64,000 bases of DNA from Pipra filicauda (Eukaryota; Chordata; Aves; Passeriformes; Pipridae). Within the stretch, counting starts at the first letter, position 1; each line of letters opens with the position of its first letter. A model generated the notes under the pieces. That model saw only the letters and a list, made by a program, of their open reading frames with translations. It made no database searches and had not been told where the DNA came from. Positions 24,536 through 34,941 of this stretch are shown here, piece by piece. The stretch spans positions 62,001 through 126,000 of the forward strand of contig NW_024104773.1 of assembly GCF_003945595.2 (NCBI RefSeq). Direction: 5' to 3'. The position numbers and the translations under genes are program-made.

Positions 24536-24830
24536 GAAAATAGAGATTGAAGGACATTACAGATCATCTGGTCCTTGTGTGTGAATGAAGGATTAACTTG
24601 TCTGAAATCATCCTTAGCAGGTGTTTATCTAATGCATTATTTAAAATTTCAAAGACAGAGATTCCCATCTCTGTAAACAACATTCTTCAGTATTTGTTGT
24701 CCTTAAAAGTTTTTTTCCTTTTCTAACTTTAATGTTTCTTGCTAAACTTGAGCTAATTACTTTTTGTTCTGCCAACTGTAGATATGAAGAACATTTTCAT
24801 CTTATCTTTCTGAAACAAACTTGCCACAGG
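24536..24830 (-). mobile_element. Very old CR1/L3-type LINE remnant
   Basis: AGAGATTGAAGGACATTACAG, CATCTGGTCC, TTAGCAGGTGTTTATCTAATG and ATTTCAAAGACAGAGATTCC match the wording of ancient CR1/L3 3' regions found across amniotes, read antisense. It lacks the bird-specific ATTCTATG repeats. Divergence is high, so the borders are approximate. Confidence 0.6.
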
Positions 24831-25092
24831 TGAAATTGGAAGGGCTGTATTCTTGGGAGCAAAAAGCCCCAGACACAGTATTTTCCAGGGTTTTGTGTTT
24901 CTCCTGGTCCCTCCACCCACTCAACATCCAGATTTTTCCTTCATGGTCCACATGTGTCTTGAAACGTTGTACTCCATGCTGGGCTCAGGATATCTGGGAC
25001 CTTTCTAATATTGAGCAGAATAGGAGGGCATTTTCTCCATGACCCACTTGTTTGAGCATCTCAGAAAGGACAGTGCCCTCCAACAGTATTAG

Positions 25093-25104
25093 TTTATTTT
25101 TATT
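25093..25104 (-). terminator. Overlapping polyadenylation signals of the minus-strand gene
   Basis: On the minus strand AATAAA occurs at 25104-25099 and again at 25098-25093, about 95-105 bases after the stop codon at 25198. Cleavage would be expected roughly 10-30 bases further, near 25065-25085, giving a short 3' UTR of about 115-135 bases. Confidence 0.7.
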
Positions 25105-25197
25105 TTGTGGTGCACTAATGTCTCCAGGCACTCTTCTGAGGACTTCTATCCAAGTAGTCAGTCTAAAACATTTTACTGGGTATCTGTATTGTGATAT

Positions 25198-26199
25198 TCA
25201 GTCATCATCCACCTGAATGATGTCTCCCAAGGCCATCCTTCGAATAGACTGCCTCCTCACAAGACAGGCTTCATCAATTTCCCCTTGTTTTGCTCCTCGT
25301 TCCTTCTGCTTTTTGGCCACATTTTCAATGAGCTTGCTGGCATCACTGAGGGTTTTCTGCGTTCGCTGACCTGCAGTTTTCTTTGTGCCTTCTCCCGAAC
25401 TTGGATCCGTGGCCTTTAAGGGTTTGGCTTTCCCGTGGTCTTCCTGCTGCTCTTTCGTGTGTCTTACTCTGAATCGACGCCGAGGAACATTTTGGGAAGA
25501 ATCAGGGATGCTGTCAGGGCTGTTGGAGTCCTCGTGCATGTCAGATACCTGGAGAGTGGGGATCAATGGTTTACGGAGTGTCTTGGGAGCCTCCTCAACA
25601 CCCGGTTGTTTAGTCGATTTTGAGGTTGTCTCTGAAGGCAAAATAATTTGGATTTCTCCTAGAGGTTTGCTGCTTTTAGGAGCTAGGGGATCATCTTTAT
25701 TCTCCAGAGCAGACTTCTCATTCAGCTTGACCTTTTGAAGGTTCCCCACCTCCCCCTGAGCCAGATTCTTTACCCGTTTCACATGAGGTTCATTGTTGAT
25801 AACTGTCAGCTTCTGAGCAGCCATTTGGGCTTCTCTCTGGATGCTCATAATCTTTTGGAGCTGGGCTTCTTTTACTTCCATAGGGATCTCCAGAGGGGCC
25901 AACCTCACTGGCCTCTTCAGGGTAACGTTCTCTGTGCTACACAACTCATTTGCACGATGCAGGTTGGGAGACAAAATTCCCTCCTTTTTCACCTTTTCTG
26001 GCCACAATTTTTCCTCTCCCTGGGATAGCCTCTTCTCTGAAATCCTTGGAGAAGCAGGTTGGAAACCAAGGTTTCTAAGTTCACTTCCTGGTTTCCCTCC
26101 CAAAATGAGAACTGGATTTTTCTCAGGTTGCAGGCTCACAATGGTGACTTCACTGACAGTGCAGTTATACTTGGGCTTTTCTTCAGCCATTGGGGCAGC
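25198..26199 (-). CDS. Terminal coding exon of an unrecognised vertebrate protein
   Basis: This is the one clear coding exon. A pyrimidine-rich acceptor (TTTTCTTTCAG) ends at 26200. The frame then runs 334 codons, including three (A-A-P) before the first Met at 26190, to a TGA at 25198-25200, followed by AATAAA signals. Counting from that Met, the protein is 330 residues. I do not recognise the family. It is rich in Lys, Glu, Ser and Pro, has no signal peptide or membrane segment, and is probably largely disordered. Residues about 104-128 (MEVKEAQLQKIMSIQREAQ...) should form an amphipathic helix, and about 281-298 a second. A basic cluster PRRRFRVRH lies near 236-244. RRQS at 312-315 fits the PKA consensus, and the end is acidic (QVDDD). 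The Met may be the true start (upstream exons untranslated), or coding may continue from upstream exons, because the acceptor is in phase 0 and no stop separates it from the Met. The surroundings are CpG-poor and AT-rich. Confidence 0.88.
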   Translation of the reverse strand, partial: AAPMAEEKPKYNCTVSEVTIVSLQPEKNPVLILGGKPGSELRNLGFQPASPRISEKRLSQGEEKLWPEKVKKEGILSPNLHRANELCSTENVTLKRPVRLAPLEIPMEVKEAQLQKIMSIQREAQMAAQKLTVINNEPHVKRVKNLAQGEVGNLQKVKLNEKSALENKDDPLAPKSSKPLGEIQIILPSETTSKSTKQPGVEEAPKTLRKPLIPTLQVSDMHEDSNSPDSIPDSSQNVPRRRFRVRHTKEQQEDHGKAKPLKATDPSSGEGTKKTAGQRTQKTLSDASKLIENVAKKQKERGAKQGEIDEACLVRRQSIRRMALGDIIQVDDD

Positions 26200-26377
26200 C
26201 TGAAAGAAAACAAACAGAGGTGGAGATCACTATTCTACGTCGTATTAATCATCACTGTCAGGTTTTTAAGCAATGTTTGGAAGTCTGACAAGAGTGAAAC
26301 CTTGGTGTCTCTTGAAGCGTACTCCTCACAACTTTAAATCCTAATCTCTGTGCTCCTCATTTTGGCTTACCCCAGGT

Positions 26378-26406
26378 ATTTAGTCTCCATAAATTTAGTC
26401 TCCATA
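26378..26406. repeat. Tandem duplication, period 15
   Basis: ATTTAGTCTCCATA occurs at 26378-26391 and 26393-26406. It is a local duplication just upstream (in gene sense) of the terminal exon. Confidence 0.85.
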
Positions 26407-29084
26407 TGCAGAGAACAAATTATCCTGACAGCTGAGGAGCCAGGGCTTGTCTCCTCCCTGTTTGTCACCAGTGCAGCTCAAACAACATCACCATTCTTTC
26501 TCCTACTCTGTCCCAACTTTGAGTGTCCTTTTTAAGCAGTGAGCAGTACCAGACTCCACACTGCAGTGATTAATTTAGAGGAAGTTTATGACCCTTAAAA
26601 CACATAGAAAATACCAGAGAATATATGTTAGCCTGGGGAAGCTGCTAGTTGTGGCTCAGGCATGAGTTCTTCCATTTTAATCTGACGTTCCATGATAGGC
26701 ATTTCTGATGAGGGTGATCATCCAGCTCACTCCTGTATGTACACTGACATATGCTATATAGCACAGGGCAAGTATCTTCATTTCCACCAAAATTCTGCCT
26801 AGTTTCACAAGGTGTTTTTCCATACAGAATAGATTATAAAACCGACAATGATTTTGCTTGTGTCAGTAGAAAATATCCTGAAATGGGCCCAAATGTTGTT
26901 CAGAATAGTGTAGATATTGTTCAGTTTCAAAAACAGTGCTTCTGAGGTGCTAAATAAGGAAACTGTTGGATGGCAGATGTAGCACACCTGGAGTTCTTTA
27001 ATTTTCCTTGTTCGGAGAAACTTTGTGTCATGGTTGAGAAAAGTTCCTCATTATCAACAGTAATATAAGAATCTCATGGTAAACATGCCTTTGCTCTTCA
27101 ACTTTCTAGTTCTGAGTAAACAATGACAGGCTCACAGGCAGCATCAGGAGATGGGCTCTGTCCGTGCCTCTGCCCAAACAAGGAGTTCCTCTTCCCTAAG
27201 GTCCATTTTCCATTCCCACTCTGTTTTTTGTACAGACTGTACATTTTATAGGACAGACAAGAACAATATTCTTAGCTGTATCTTGGACTTCTAGGCCTTA
27301 TTATTACAAAGATATTTTATTGAATTATAATATTAACTGGCTTTTCCTCTGACGAACAGAGAACATGAGCTCCTTTCATCTCATCTAATTAAGTCTGTCT
27401 TGGTGATTCCTGTTCACTATTATAGGTGGAATTTTTTTTTTTAATACCCAAGCTTAGTATGATTGTAAGTAAAAATGATACTCCTCTTGCCCTTTCTGTG
27501 CCTTTCTGTGTTCCAGGAAAAGGAAGGCTGCCTGTGGCTCTGTAAATATGGAGTGAAATAAAATAAACCTTGTCCTAAAATGCAGGCACACAAAGCAATT
27601 GGACAGAATGGAAGTTCCAATGCAAAGTGAGGTATGGCAATGGAAAGGAAGAAAAGATAAGCAATATAGTATTGACACATTATTATTTTTTAAAAATATT
27701 TTGGTTGAAAAGCCTTTTATTTGCCTTTAAAAATTGAGTACCTGTCTAAAACCCAACCACCTAGTCAAGCCTATAGACCAACCTGCCTAAACAATGCAAC
27801 TTTCTAGCCACGACCATTTTTTGTTTTCACGCTTGTTTCAGACAAAAGTAAGTGATTGGATCATTCTCTGCTGCATTCATCTGAGGAAAACTGAGACAAG
27901 TTAAGAAGGCTTGGAGAAATCTTACATACCACCTAAATCCGATTGGAGTCCTAATGTTAATACACTTAAAAACCATCCAAGGCTAATGTGCAAGATAAGC
28001 TGCATCCTCTGTTACCATGCACACATTACTCAGTACCATCCTGAAATGTCCATCTGCTATGTATATACTCCTACTTAAAATTTAATTAAGTAATTGGCCC
28101 AATCTTGTGTAGGTAATTGCTCTGTGCCCAAAATTCCCTTTGCAGCCAATGAGAGACCCATACAAAGAATGACTGCCTCAAGCTCTCAGGATCAAAGCAT
28201 TATGATAGTGGTATTATCAAAGGGACCACCAGCCTTTATTTAGAAACCACAACCTTCATGTAATTTAAATACTTTCCTTCCCAGTCTCAGCTTGCTGTTC
28301 TTTCTGATATAAACTGCAGAGTAATGGAACAGCAGAAACAGAAGGTCACAATATATTATCCCTATTTAGCTAAATTTATTGTATGTCCTGTGGTAAATTA
28401 GCATGGAGTGGCCTCAGATCTAGGGAACCTGTTTTTCCACATAAACAGAAATCTGATGTCCCTCTAAAGCCATCTTAGTATCCAGACTGGATGGTCCTCA
28501 GACAGAGATGCTTCTACTATTTTTAATTCGTTTTGATTTCAGGAATCTGCTCATCACAGGGCAATAAACACTTGACTATAGGCAGAAAGTGAAATCTACA
28601 ATAAAGTCATGTTTTGCTGACAGGTTCTCACCCATTACAGTCTTATGGAAACTCTTTTCATCAGCTTGATGCCTGGGTCAAGAGAAGGTTCCTTTCCAGT
28701 ATTGGTCCTCGCCTTCATTGTTCTACAGCTAATGAAACCAGACAGATACCAAGCAGCCTCAGGTACCCTGAGGTTTCTTGTTGGTATGTACCTGGCAGAA
28801 ATGGGGAACCAAAATGAACCAAACACATAGCATGTGTTTAGATATTCTGACAACCAGCTGGACTTTAGCCAGAAAGTCAATCTGTCAGTGGTAGACAGCA
28901 GGTTGTGCTGTCACAAAGCTCTGCAGGGCTTGAGATCCAAACTCCTATTTTACACGTCACTTCCCTGTATGTCTCCAAAATACTCCACCATTTCAATCCT
29001 GTCGTGAATGTAGTAGCCAGGGAGTAATATTTGTTTTGCAGAATACATGATTATAGATACATAATGGTTGAAGGGAATCCTTCA

Positions 29085-29226
29085 AAAATCTGGAAGGGTT
29101 CAAGGTCAGGTTGGATGGGGCTTTGAGCAACCTGGACTAGTGGAAAGTGTCCTTGCCCATGGCAGGGGGTTTGGAATTAGATGATCTTGAAGGTCCTTTC
29201 CAACCCAATTCCATGATTCTATAATC
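29085..29226 (+). mobile_element. CR1 LINE 3' fragment
   Basis: GGTTGGATGGGGCTTTGAGC, CTGGACTAGTGGAAAGTGTC, AGATGATCTTGAAGGTCC and CCATGATTCTATAAT show a sense CR1 3' end with modest divergence. Confidence 0.92.
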
Positions 29227-32200
29227 TCTACTTCCTTTAAAAATCACTGTTTTCTTAGTCACCCTTAGGAGGTTTCCTCTTCTTGCTCAATGAAACCAAA
29301 TTTATAGTACATTTCATAAGAATTTTTAAAAAAAGTGAGTGCACACACACAAAAAAACACCACTCTAAATCCCAAACTCTTCCTACATAACAAAAAGCTT
29401 TAATCTCATTCCTACAGGATAATCTCTAGTGATAAGCAGATGTTACACAACTCGGATGCTTTTCCTTCCCATCATCACGTGTATCAACTGATGCTGCTGT
29501 TCAAAGGGGAGGGCAGAAATACCTAAGAAAGGAAGTTCACAGATCAAATCCTCCAGCTTATCTGGTTGAAAGCTTCCCCAGAGTGGATTTTTTTTAGTTC
29601 AGTTCCAAAATAAACACCAAGCCTTCAGTGTGCCTTAATTCTCCATGTGATGTCGAAGCTCTGCCACTGACAAACCCTCTGGCATGTGGAGGTCCGTTAC
29701 ACGTGCTGTCATTCATCCAGGGAGAGAAACAATTCAGTTTAAACTTCTAGAGGTGAATGGCTTTGCTTCCACTGCAGATTGTGCATGTACTGTATATGGC
29801 TCAGGTCACCAGATAACACAGCAAACTGAGCCAACATCTGAATAACGCCCAGAAAAACCTTGCAGATTGTCAGATGGCATGATAATCCCACCTGCAATAT
29901 CAGGAACTTAGATCATGATTTACTGTTCAGAAAAACTTAACAAAATTATATTGTCTGTGAGCCAGTGGGTCTGAGGAGGTCGGGGAGTCCACTGGGCTGG
30001 GGAAGACAAAACAGCCATGTTCCTAACCAGCAGTACTGAAGACAGTGCTAACATCATACTTGGCTGTCTTGGAACCCAAAACAATCAGGTACCAAGGTGG
30101 ACTGAGAACAGGGACTTCATACATAAATCCCTACTCTCTGTCCTCAGCGCAGGATCCAGAGATCATGTTCCGTTCTGCCACAACTACCTTTCCACTGCAC
30201 TGCTTGGTAACCTAAAAAAACAATGAAAAAGCAATGAAGAGTTTCGAAACAGAACAAAAGACAGTTGAGTGGTCTGAAAACCAGCCCAGCCCAGCACCAG
30301 GGAACTCACTTCAAATCCCTTTTCTACCACAGGCTGCTCAAGTGATGGCAGGAAAGATGTTTTGTCCCTCTGTAACTGTGTTCCTCACCTGTAAATTTGT
30401 ACTGATTCCCTCTCCTAACCCATAGGGCATTTTGGATGTAAGTATAATAGAGAGTATAAGCTACTCAGCGAGAGGTGAAATAAATTTATTTTAGTTCCCA
30501 AAATAGGTTTAATTCCAGATAACTTAATTTTCAGAAAACAAGTACTCTGTAAAAAGTGGTACCTGTTGAATAATCAAAGCATGAAAAAATCTATAATCAC
30601 TTGAAAATTATGTCAAATAATGTTAAGCACATATTCAACATTTCTTGATGCCATTCTACCAATTTTGTTACATTTCTTAGGATTTTAAAAATACTTAATA
30701 CAGGTTTTCCTTAGTAGCAGAGTTGTTCTTACATTATGGGTTTTATTTTGTGGGTGAGAGGTTTTGGGCATAACCTAGTATTTGCAATCATTAACCTGAA
30801 AGAGTGCTTAGTGAAAACATATTTAAAATTTGTCCATAAAATTTGGGGGATCTTAAGAGGAACTACACAATTTTTTACAATTTGGCACACGCTTATTCCT
30901 AATGTTATTATTACTTTAATAGTTCCTCCCTGAATACATGAGGTGACCAGGTGGAGCTCTAGAAAACCTACAGTAGACCATCTCTTGTAAGTACACTCAA
31001 TTTCCAAACCATGGAGGCTCCAGACTTCCCATAAGCCTCCCAAGATTTACTGAGCAACCTAAATCTTGGGAAGCTTCTTACTCAGATTTGCAATATTGCA
31101 GAATAGAAGGGAAGGTGCAGAACTCCAGGCCTGGACTAATGACTGGCACTCTGTGATAACAAATAACTCATGTAAACTAACTTTTCAAACTTCCACATCT
31201 AAATAGGGACATCGTTCCTTATTTAGACCAAGACAAAGATTTATAAAAAATGAGCAACTAATATTAGACTTCTAAATCCAGTTTTAAGATATAAATAAAT
31301 GACCTGATTCTCAATAGTAGGACTGGCTTTGACTCCTTAAATTTAGCCAGTTTATTTGAGGATCTAGATTGTAACTCAAGATTCAGGCTTCAGCTTCAAA
31401 AATCTTATTTTCAACTGTCAGAATAAGGAGATTAATCAATCTCCCAAAGTCCTGAGAACCTGCAGATTCCAACCATCTCAACAAGACTGTAAGAGAAGTA
31501 AAGGTCTGCCCGTGCACTGTGGGTGGGGGTGTGTGTCTGACATTATAGCATCAGCCTAAATCTCACTGCTGTGAGGGCAGGGAAACAGAAGTGAAAAATG
31601 CAGTATTTCCTGTGAACTCCCAGATCCTGCTTATGTTACATGCCCACAAAGACAGCAGCACAAGTAAAACTTGCAGAGAAAAAGAGATTGAGCTCTTCCC
31701 TTACTGTTTTTTTTTCTTAATTTAGAGCTTGGCACTGTAAAATCCAGAGCAATGGAACTATCTGCTACAGTGGAAGCTCATGCCTAGGAATTAATGTGGT
31801 ACCCTGCAGTGTTCCACTGATAACAGAGGCCAGCACCTTGGAGTCAGAGAGAGCAACTCTGCAATCATTCAATCTGCCTGTTTTCTGGGTGCCACTCATC
31901 CATTGCACTCAGAAATACCCAGGGAGACAAGCACCTTTTCTCAGCTCTCCCCTGCAATATTTCATTCAGAACAGAAGAATGAACATCCCTGTCTTCTGAA
32001 AAGGAGGTGTCAGCAGTGCCATTATCTTTTCTTAAAATACATAGGCTAGAAAATTCACTTTTTCAGAGACCCTCAAGCCTACATATCCCATCTCCCCACA
32101 GCACTGGAGGATGATTTCTCCTGCCAAAATTGTTCCTTTTTGTTTTCTTAGACCAATTAGGTCTGAGGTGAAAAAATGGCATGACTGCACGCTCTGGTAG

Positions 32201-32458
32201 TAAGGGCACCTTTGGACATAACCTTTGACAAGAACAATTTAATACAATTGGCTTCAGCGCAAAAATCTTCTAGAATGCCCAGATACAAGTCTAAAAGCAC
32301 CTCTCTCACTTTCTTACCCCTTGCTGCAATACATTTTCATCTCCATAGATCCAAAAGGAGTTGAGGTTGTTTCCTAGCCTCATATTTTTGGGGGAAACAT
32401 GTTCCCAAGGGGTTGCTTCAGGTTAAGCCTCATGAGAACTGTGGATTTCCTATTGCAG

Positions 32459-32526
32459 GAAAGGCTTTGGAGAGGCATTTGGGAGCTATTTGAAGGCTGT
32501 GCACAGTGGACAGGAGCCAGCCCCAG
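32459..32526 (+). other. Exon-like stretch on the plus strand (antisense to the gene model)
   Basis: TTTCCTATTGCAG precedes 32459 and CCCCAG|GTAAAG follows 32526, giving a 68-base stretch with good acceptor and donor and one open frame (ERLWRGIWELFEGCAQWTGA). No partner exon was found on this strand. It may belong to an antisense transcript or be chance. Confidence 0.2.
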
Positions 32527-32894
32527 GTAAAGGAGGGAAGCTCAGACTAGGGAGCCAGCAGCAGTCTGGAGACTGCAAAGGAGGCTCCAGCTCTTTAATG
32601 TCTGGGATGAGCCCTGAATATTTGTTCTACCCTATGTGATTATTTCCTTACCCACAGTCTATGGCTGTTACTCACTTCATACTGTCACTCCTCAAATACA
32701 TTTTTTAAAAGTTCCTATTAAGCTGTGGGCAGCATACAGTGTTATACTACTATTGATGTTAAAGCAGGATAACCTGCTAGTCCTGCTAATCCACTCCTGC
32801 TTTGACAGCAGGATTCTTACAAATAGAACTTCCTCATAAAAAATGGTTAAATATTACCTGAAAGGCCACATCTTCCAATTCCACAAAAACTCAC

Positions 32895-33041
32895 CATTTC
32901 CTTGTTGAATGCTGTAGCATTTAAGGTCAGAAGAATCAACGATAGCTCATCCTCTGATCCACTAATGACATGGATGTTGAAGGATTTTGATGTCACTTTT
33001 TTTATCCTCAAGCCTATTATCTGGACCTTCTGCCTTTCGCT
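32895..33041 (-). CDS. Candidate internal exon (49 codons, phase 0-0)
   Basis: On the minus strand the frame reads SERQKVQIIGLRIKKVTSKS and on to AFNKEM, directly followed by GTGAGT (ATG|GTGAGT, a strong donor with intron start at 32894). The content is balanced and protein-like, with alternating hydrophobic residues suggesting beta-strand (FNIHVISG) and then an acidic-hydrophobic stretch (EDELSLILLTL). The exon end is in phase 0, as is the acceptor of the terminal exon, so the two join in frame. The 5' border is less certain. TTTGAAG|AGC gives a phase-0 start at 33041, while GTAAAGCAG|CC would start at 33054 in another phase. An upstream TAA in this frame limits the exon to these choices. 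I do not recognise the sequence. Confidence 0.5.
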
Positions 33042-33796
33042 CTTCAAACGGGGGCTGCTTTACAGAGATTGCAGTGGGCAGGTAGGGGATGTAGGAACTT
33101 TTTCTACAGACTTGGTCCACAGCCATAGATAAGTCACTGAACATCTCTGAGCCTTACAATCAAGGGATGTCCTTTAGATATTTTTTTGAGAATTGTGAGT
33201 CTATTCAATCTGCTGCACTGCTTGAGGCAATCACTATAACCTCTTTCAACCTATATTTACCTCTGGCTTCAGCAGGACACTGGTGCATTTCACTCTGCCT
33301 GATGGTTCTAAGATTGTGCAGTGTTGTTGGTTTCCTGTGCTCTGCTCTGGGAAGGGCTACATTTCAATGACATGTGGATTCGTGCGCCATTTGGAGACCG
33401 CTGTAGGATGTTCCAGATGGTGAGCAGAATACATTAATCTATGTCATGAAAATTTAATTCATTTGAAGGTAATAAATTGTTTATGTATGAAATAGGCAGG
33501 ACTAATACATAAGTATTCAGGGCTGAATCGCACCAGGATACAGGCACAGTGAACTCATACAGTGAGCTTGCAGTGAACTCAGTTTTTTGGCTGCTACAAC
33601 AAGAATTGATTGAACAGAATTATTAGGTGCAGATATTCTGTATTTGGATAGGATATACCCACACAATAGCTACTGCACTGTTAAAACAACCCACCCCTCT
33701 CCATAGTAAATTTAACTCAATCTTAAGAAACCAGCCATGATTGAAGAGGAAAAAAAGCATAATAGAGAGCATCTAACAGCCTGGGCTTGCTGCTGC

Positions 33797-33812
33797 ATTT
33801 GCATTGACGTCA
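33797..33812. promoter_or_regulatory. Octamer motif abutting a consensus CRE
   Basis: ATTTGCAT (33797-33804, the reverse of the POU octamer ATGCAAAT) is followed without a gap by TGACGTCA (33805-33812, the full palindromic CRE). A CpG-containing 8-base palindrome is uncommon in this CpG-poor region. The site lies in an inferred intron between candidate exons. Confidence 0.35.
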
Positions 33813-34704
33813 GAGCAAACAAGATTAAATGAAGGCAAGCACAGCTACAGAAATGTGACCTTAAACACAGCCTCAGAGTTGCAGATATTGCCAGAATCTC
33901 AGCTGCAACTCCACCTGGTTTGCTGACATAGCCACAGAGATAATGTCTGCAAGAAGCAGCCGGAGATCGCTGTGGCAGCTGGCACAGGGAGAGCTTTGCT
34001 CACTTTTGAGCACAGGGCATGTTGCCACGGAGAGAGGAACCAGGATGGGGCAGAAAGGATCCTGCTGACACTGTCCTCCATAAGGAACCATTGAGGCTGT
34101 CAGAATTTGCAGCAGCCTTTTACTGTTGGGGTTGCTTCAGCCTCTGCCTAGTCCAGGATTAGGGAAAAGATGAAAAAAAATTAATCTTATTTTCCCAGTC
34201 ACTCACTCACTTTTCCTTTGCCCGGTGTAACCTCGACACTTTTGCAATCCAGTCTTGGAAAACCCAAGCCACACAGAGAACCAGGCCACTGGGAACAATG
34301 GTTAATGGTACTTTCAAAAAGCTAAGAACAATTGCAGCTAAAAATTTGTTACCATAGGAGCAAAGCCCATTCAAGTCTACTCAATCAAATAAAGCATGAT
34401 TACACGGTGACATTGCCAAAATCTGAACCACTGTTCACTGAACAAAACTTGAAAAAAATATCCACAACCAATATAAAAGCTCTCTGGAAAGACAGAATCC
34501 CTTCAAAAAACATAAGCAGGTAGATCCCAGTCTTCCCAGACACTGTGACTTGGAGTGAATGAACGTATTTTCCTTTGAATTAAGAATGGGATTACCTGCT
34601 GTGCATCATTTAAACCTCTCAAAAATAGGCTGAATTGGGATATAGAAGATTTAATGACTTCGCTGTGTCTCAGTGTTCTCACCGCTATTTCACTTTACAT
34701 TTAC

Positions 34705-34941
34705 CATAAAAGAAATTCGACTTCGGATGTATGGGGTAAAGTACCTTTCTAAGGATTCAAATGGAATCAACCATGCTATTTCCCCTGTTTGGAGACGATA
34801 ATCCAAACACAAATATAAGTCTTTCTCCGTGTCTCTGTATAGAGGAGTTGTTCTGGAATGGTTCAAGCATATTGGGCAAGCTTTGGCAGACAAGTTATAC
34901 TGTAAAACCTTCCCCAATCGATTTGTCCCAGCTGAAGAAAA
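34705..34941 (-). CDS. Candidate internal exon (79 codons, phase 0-0)
   Basis: The minus strand shows CTATCTTCAG ending at 34942, an open frame beginning FSSAGTNRLGKVLQYNLSAK and ending YIRSRISFM, then ATG|GTAAAT with the intron from 34704. A second acceptor (TTTTCTTCAG) ten bases further in would start the exon at 34931 in another phase, so the 5' border is ambiguous. The stretch keeps several CpGs (TTCGACTTCGG, GACGAT, CCGTGT, AATCGAT) in a CpG-poor setting, and its residues are balanced and charged (YRDTEKDLYLCLDYRL, IPFESLERYFTPYI). This favours coding sequence. It joins in frame to the candidate exon at 32,895-33,041. The family is not recognised. Confidence 0.5.

Larger units (their letters stand above)
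26200..32894 (-). other. Probable intron of the minus-strand gene
   Basis: If the exon at 32,895-33,041 belongs to the gene ending at 25.2 kb, this is its last intron. It holds a CR1 fragment (29,085-29,226), a 15-bp tandem duplication (26,378-26,406) and otherwise AT-rich sequence. The minus frame at 30,729-31,043 ends at a GTAAGA but has the biased composition of AT-rich noise. Confidence 0.4.

Noticed and set aside
25385..26203. Plus-strand frames over 25.4-26.2 kb
   Set aside because: They are shadows of the minus-strand terminal exon, which has the acceptor, stop and polyadenylation signals.
30729..31043. 104-codon minus frame ending at a GTAAGA donor
   Set aside because: Its composition is that of AT-rich noise (Ile/Lys/Leu/Val from ATT/AAA/TTA), the acceptor is poor, and phase 2 at its end does not match the terminal exon.
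33255..33400. Minus-strand CCTACAG ... CCAGAG|GTAAAT exon near 33.3 kb
   Set aside because: All three frames contain stops between the borders, so it cannot be an internal coding exon.
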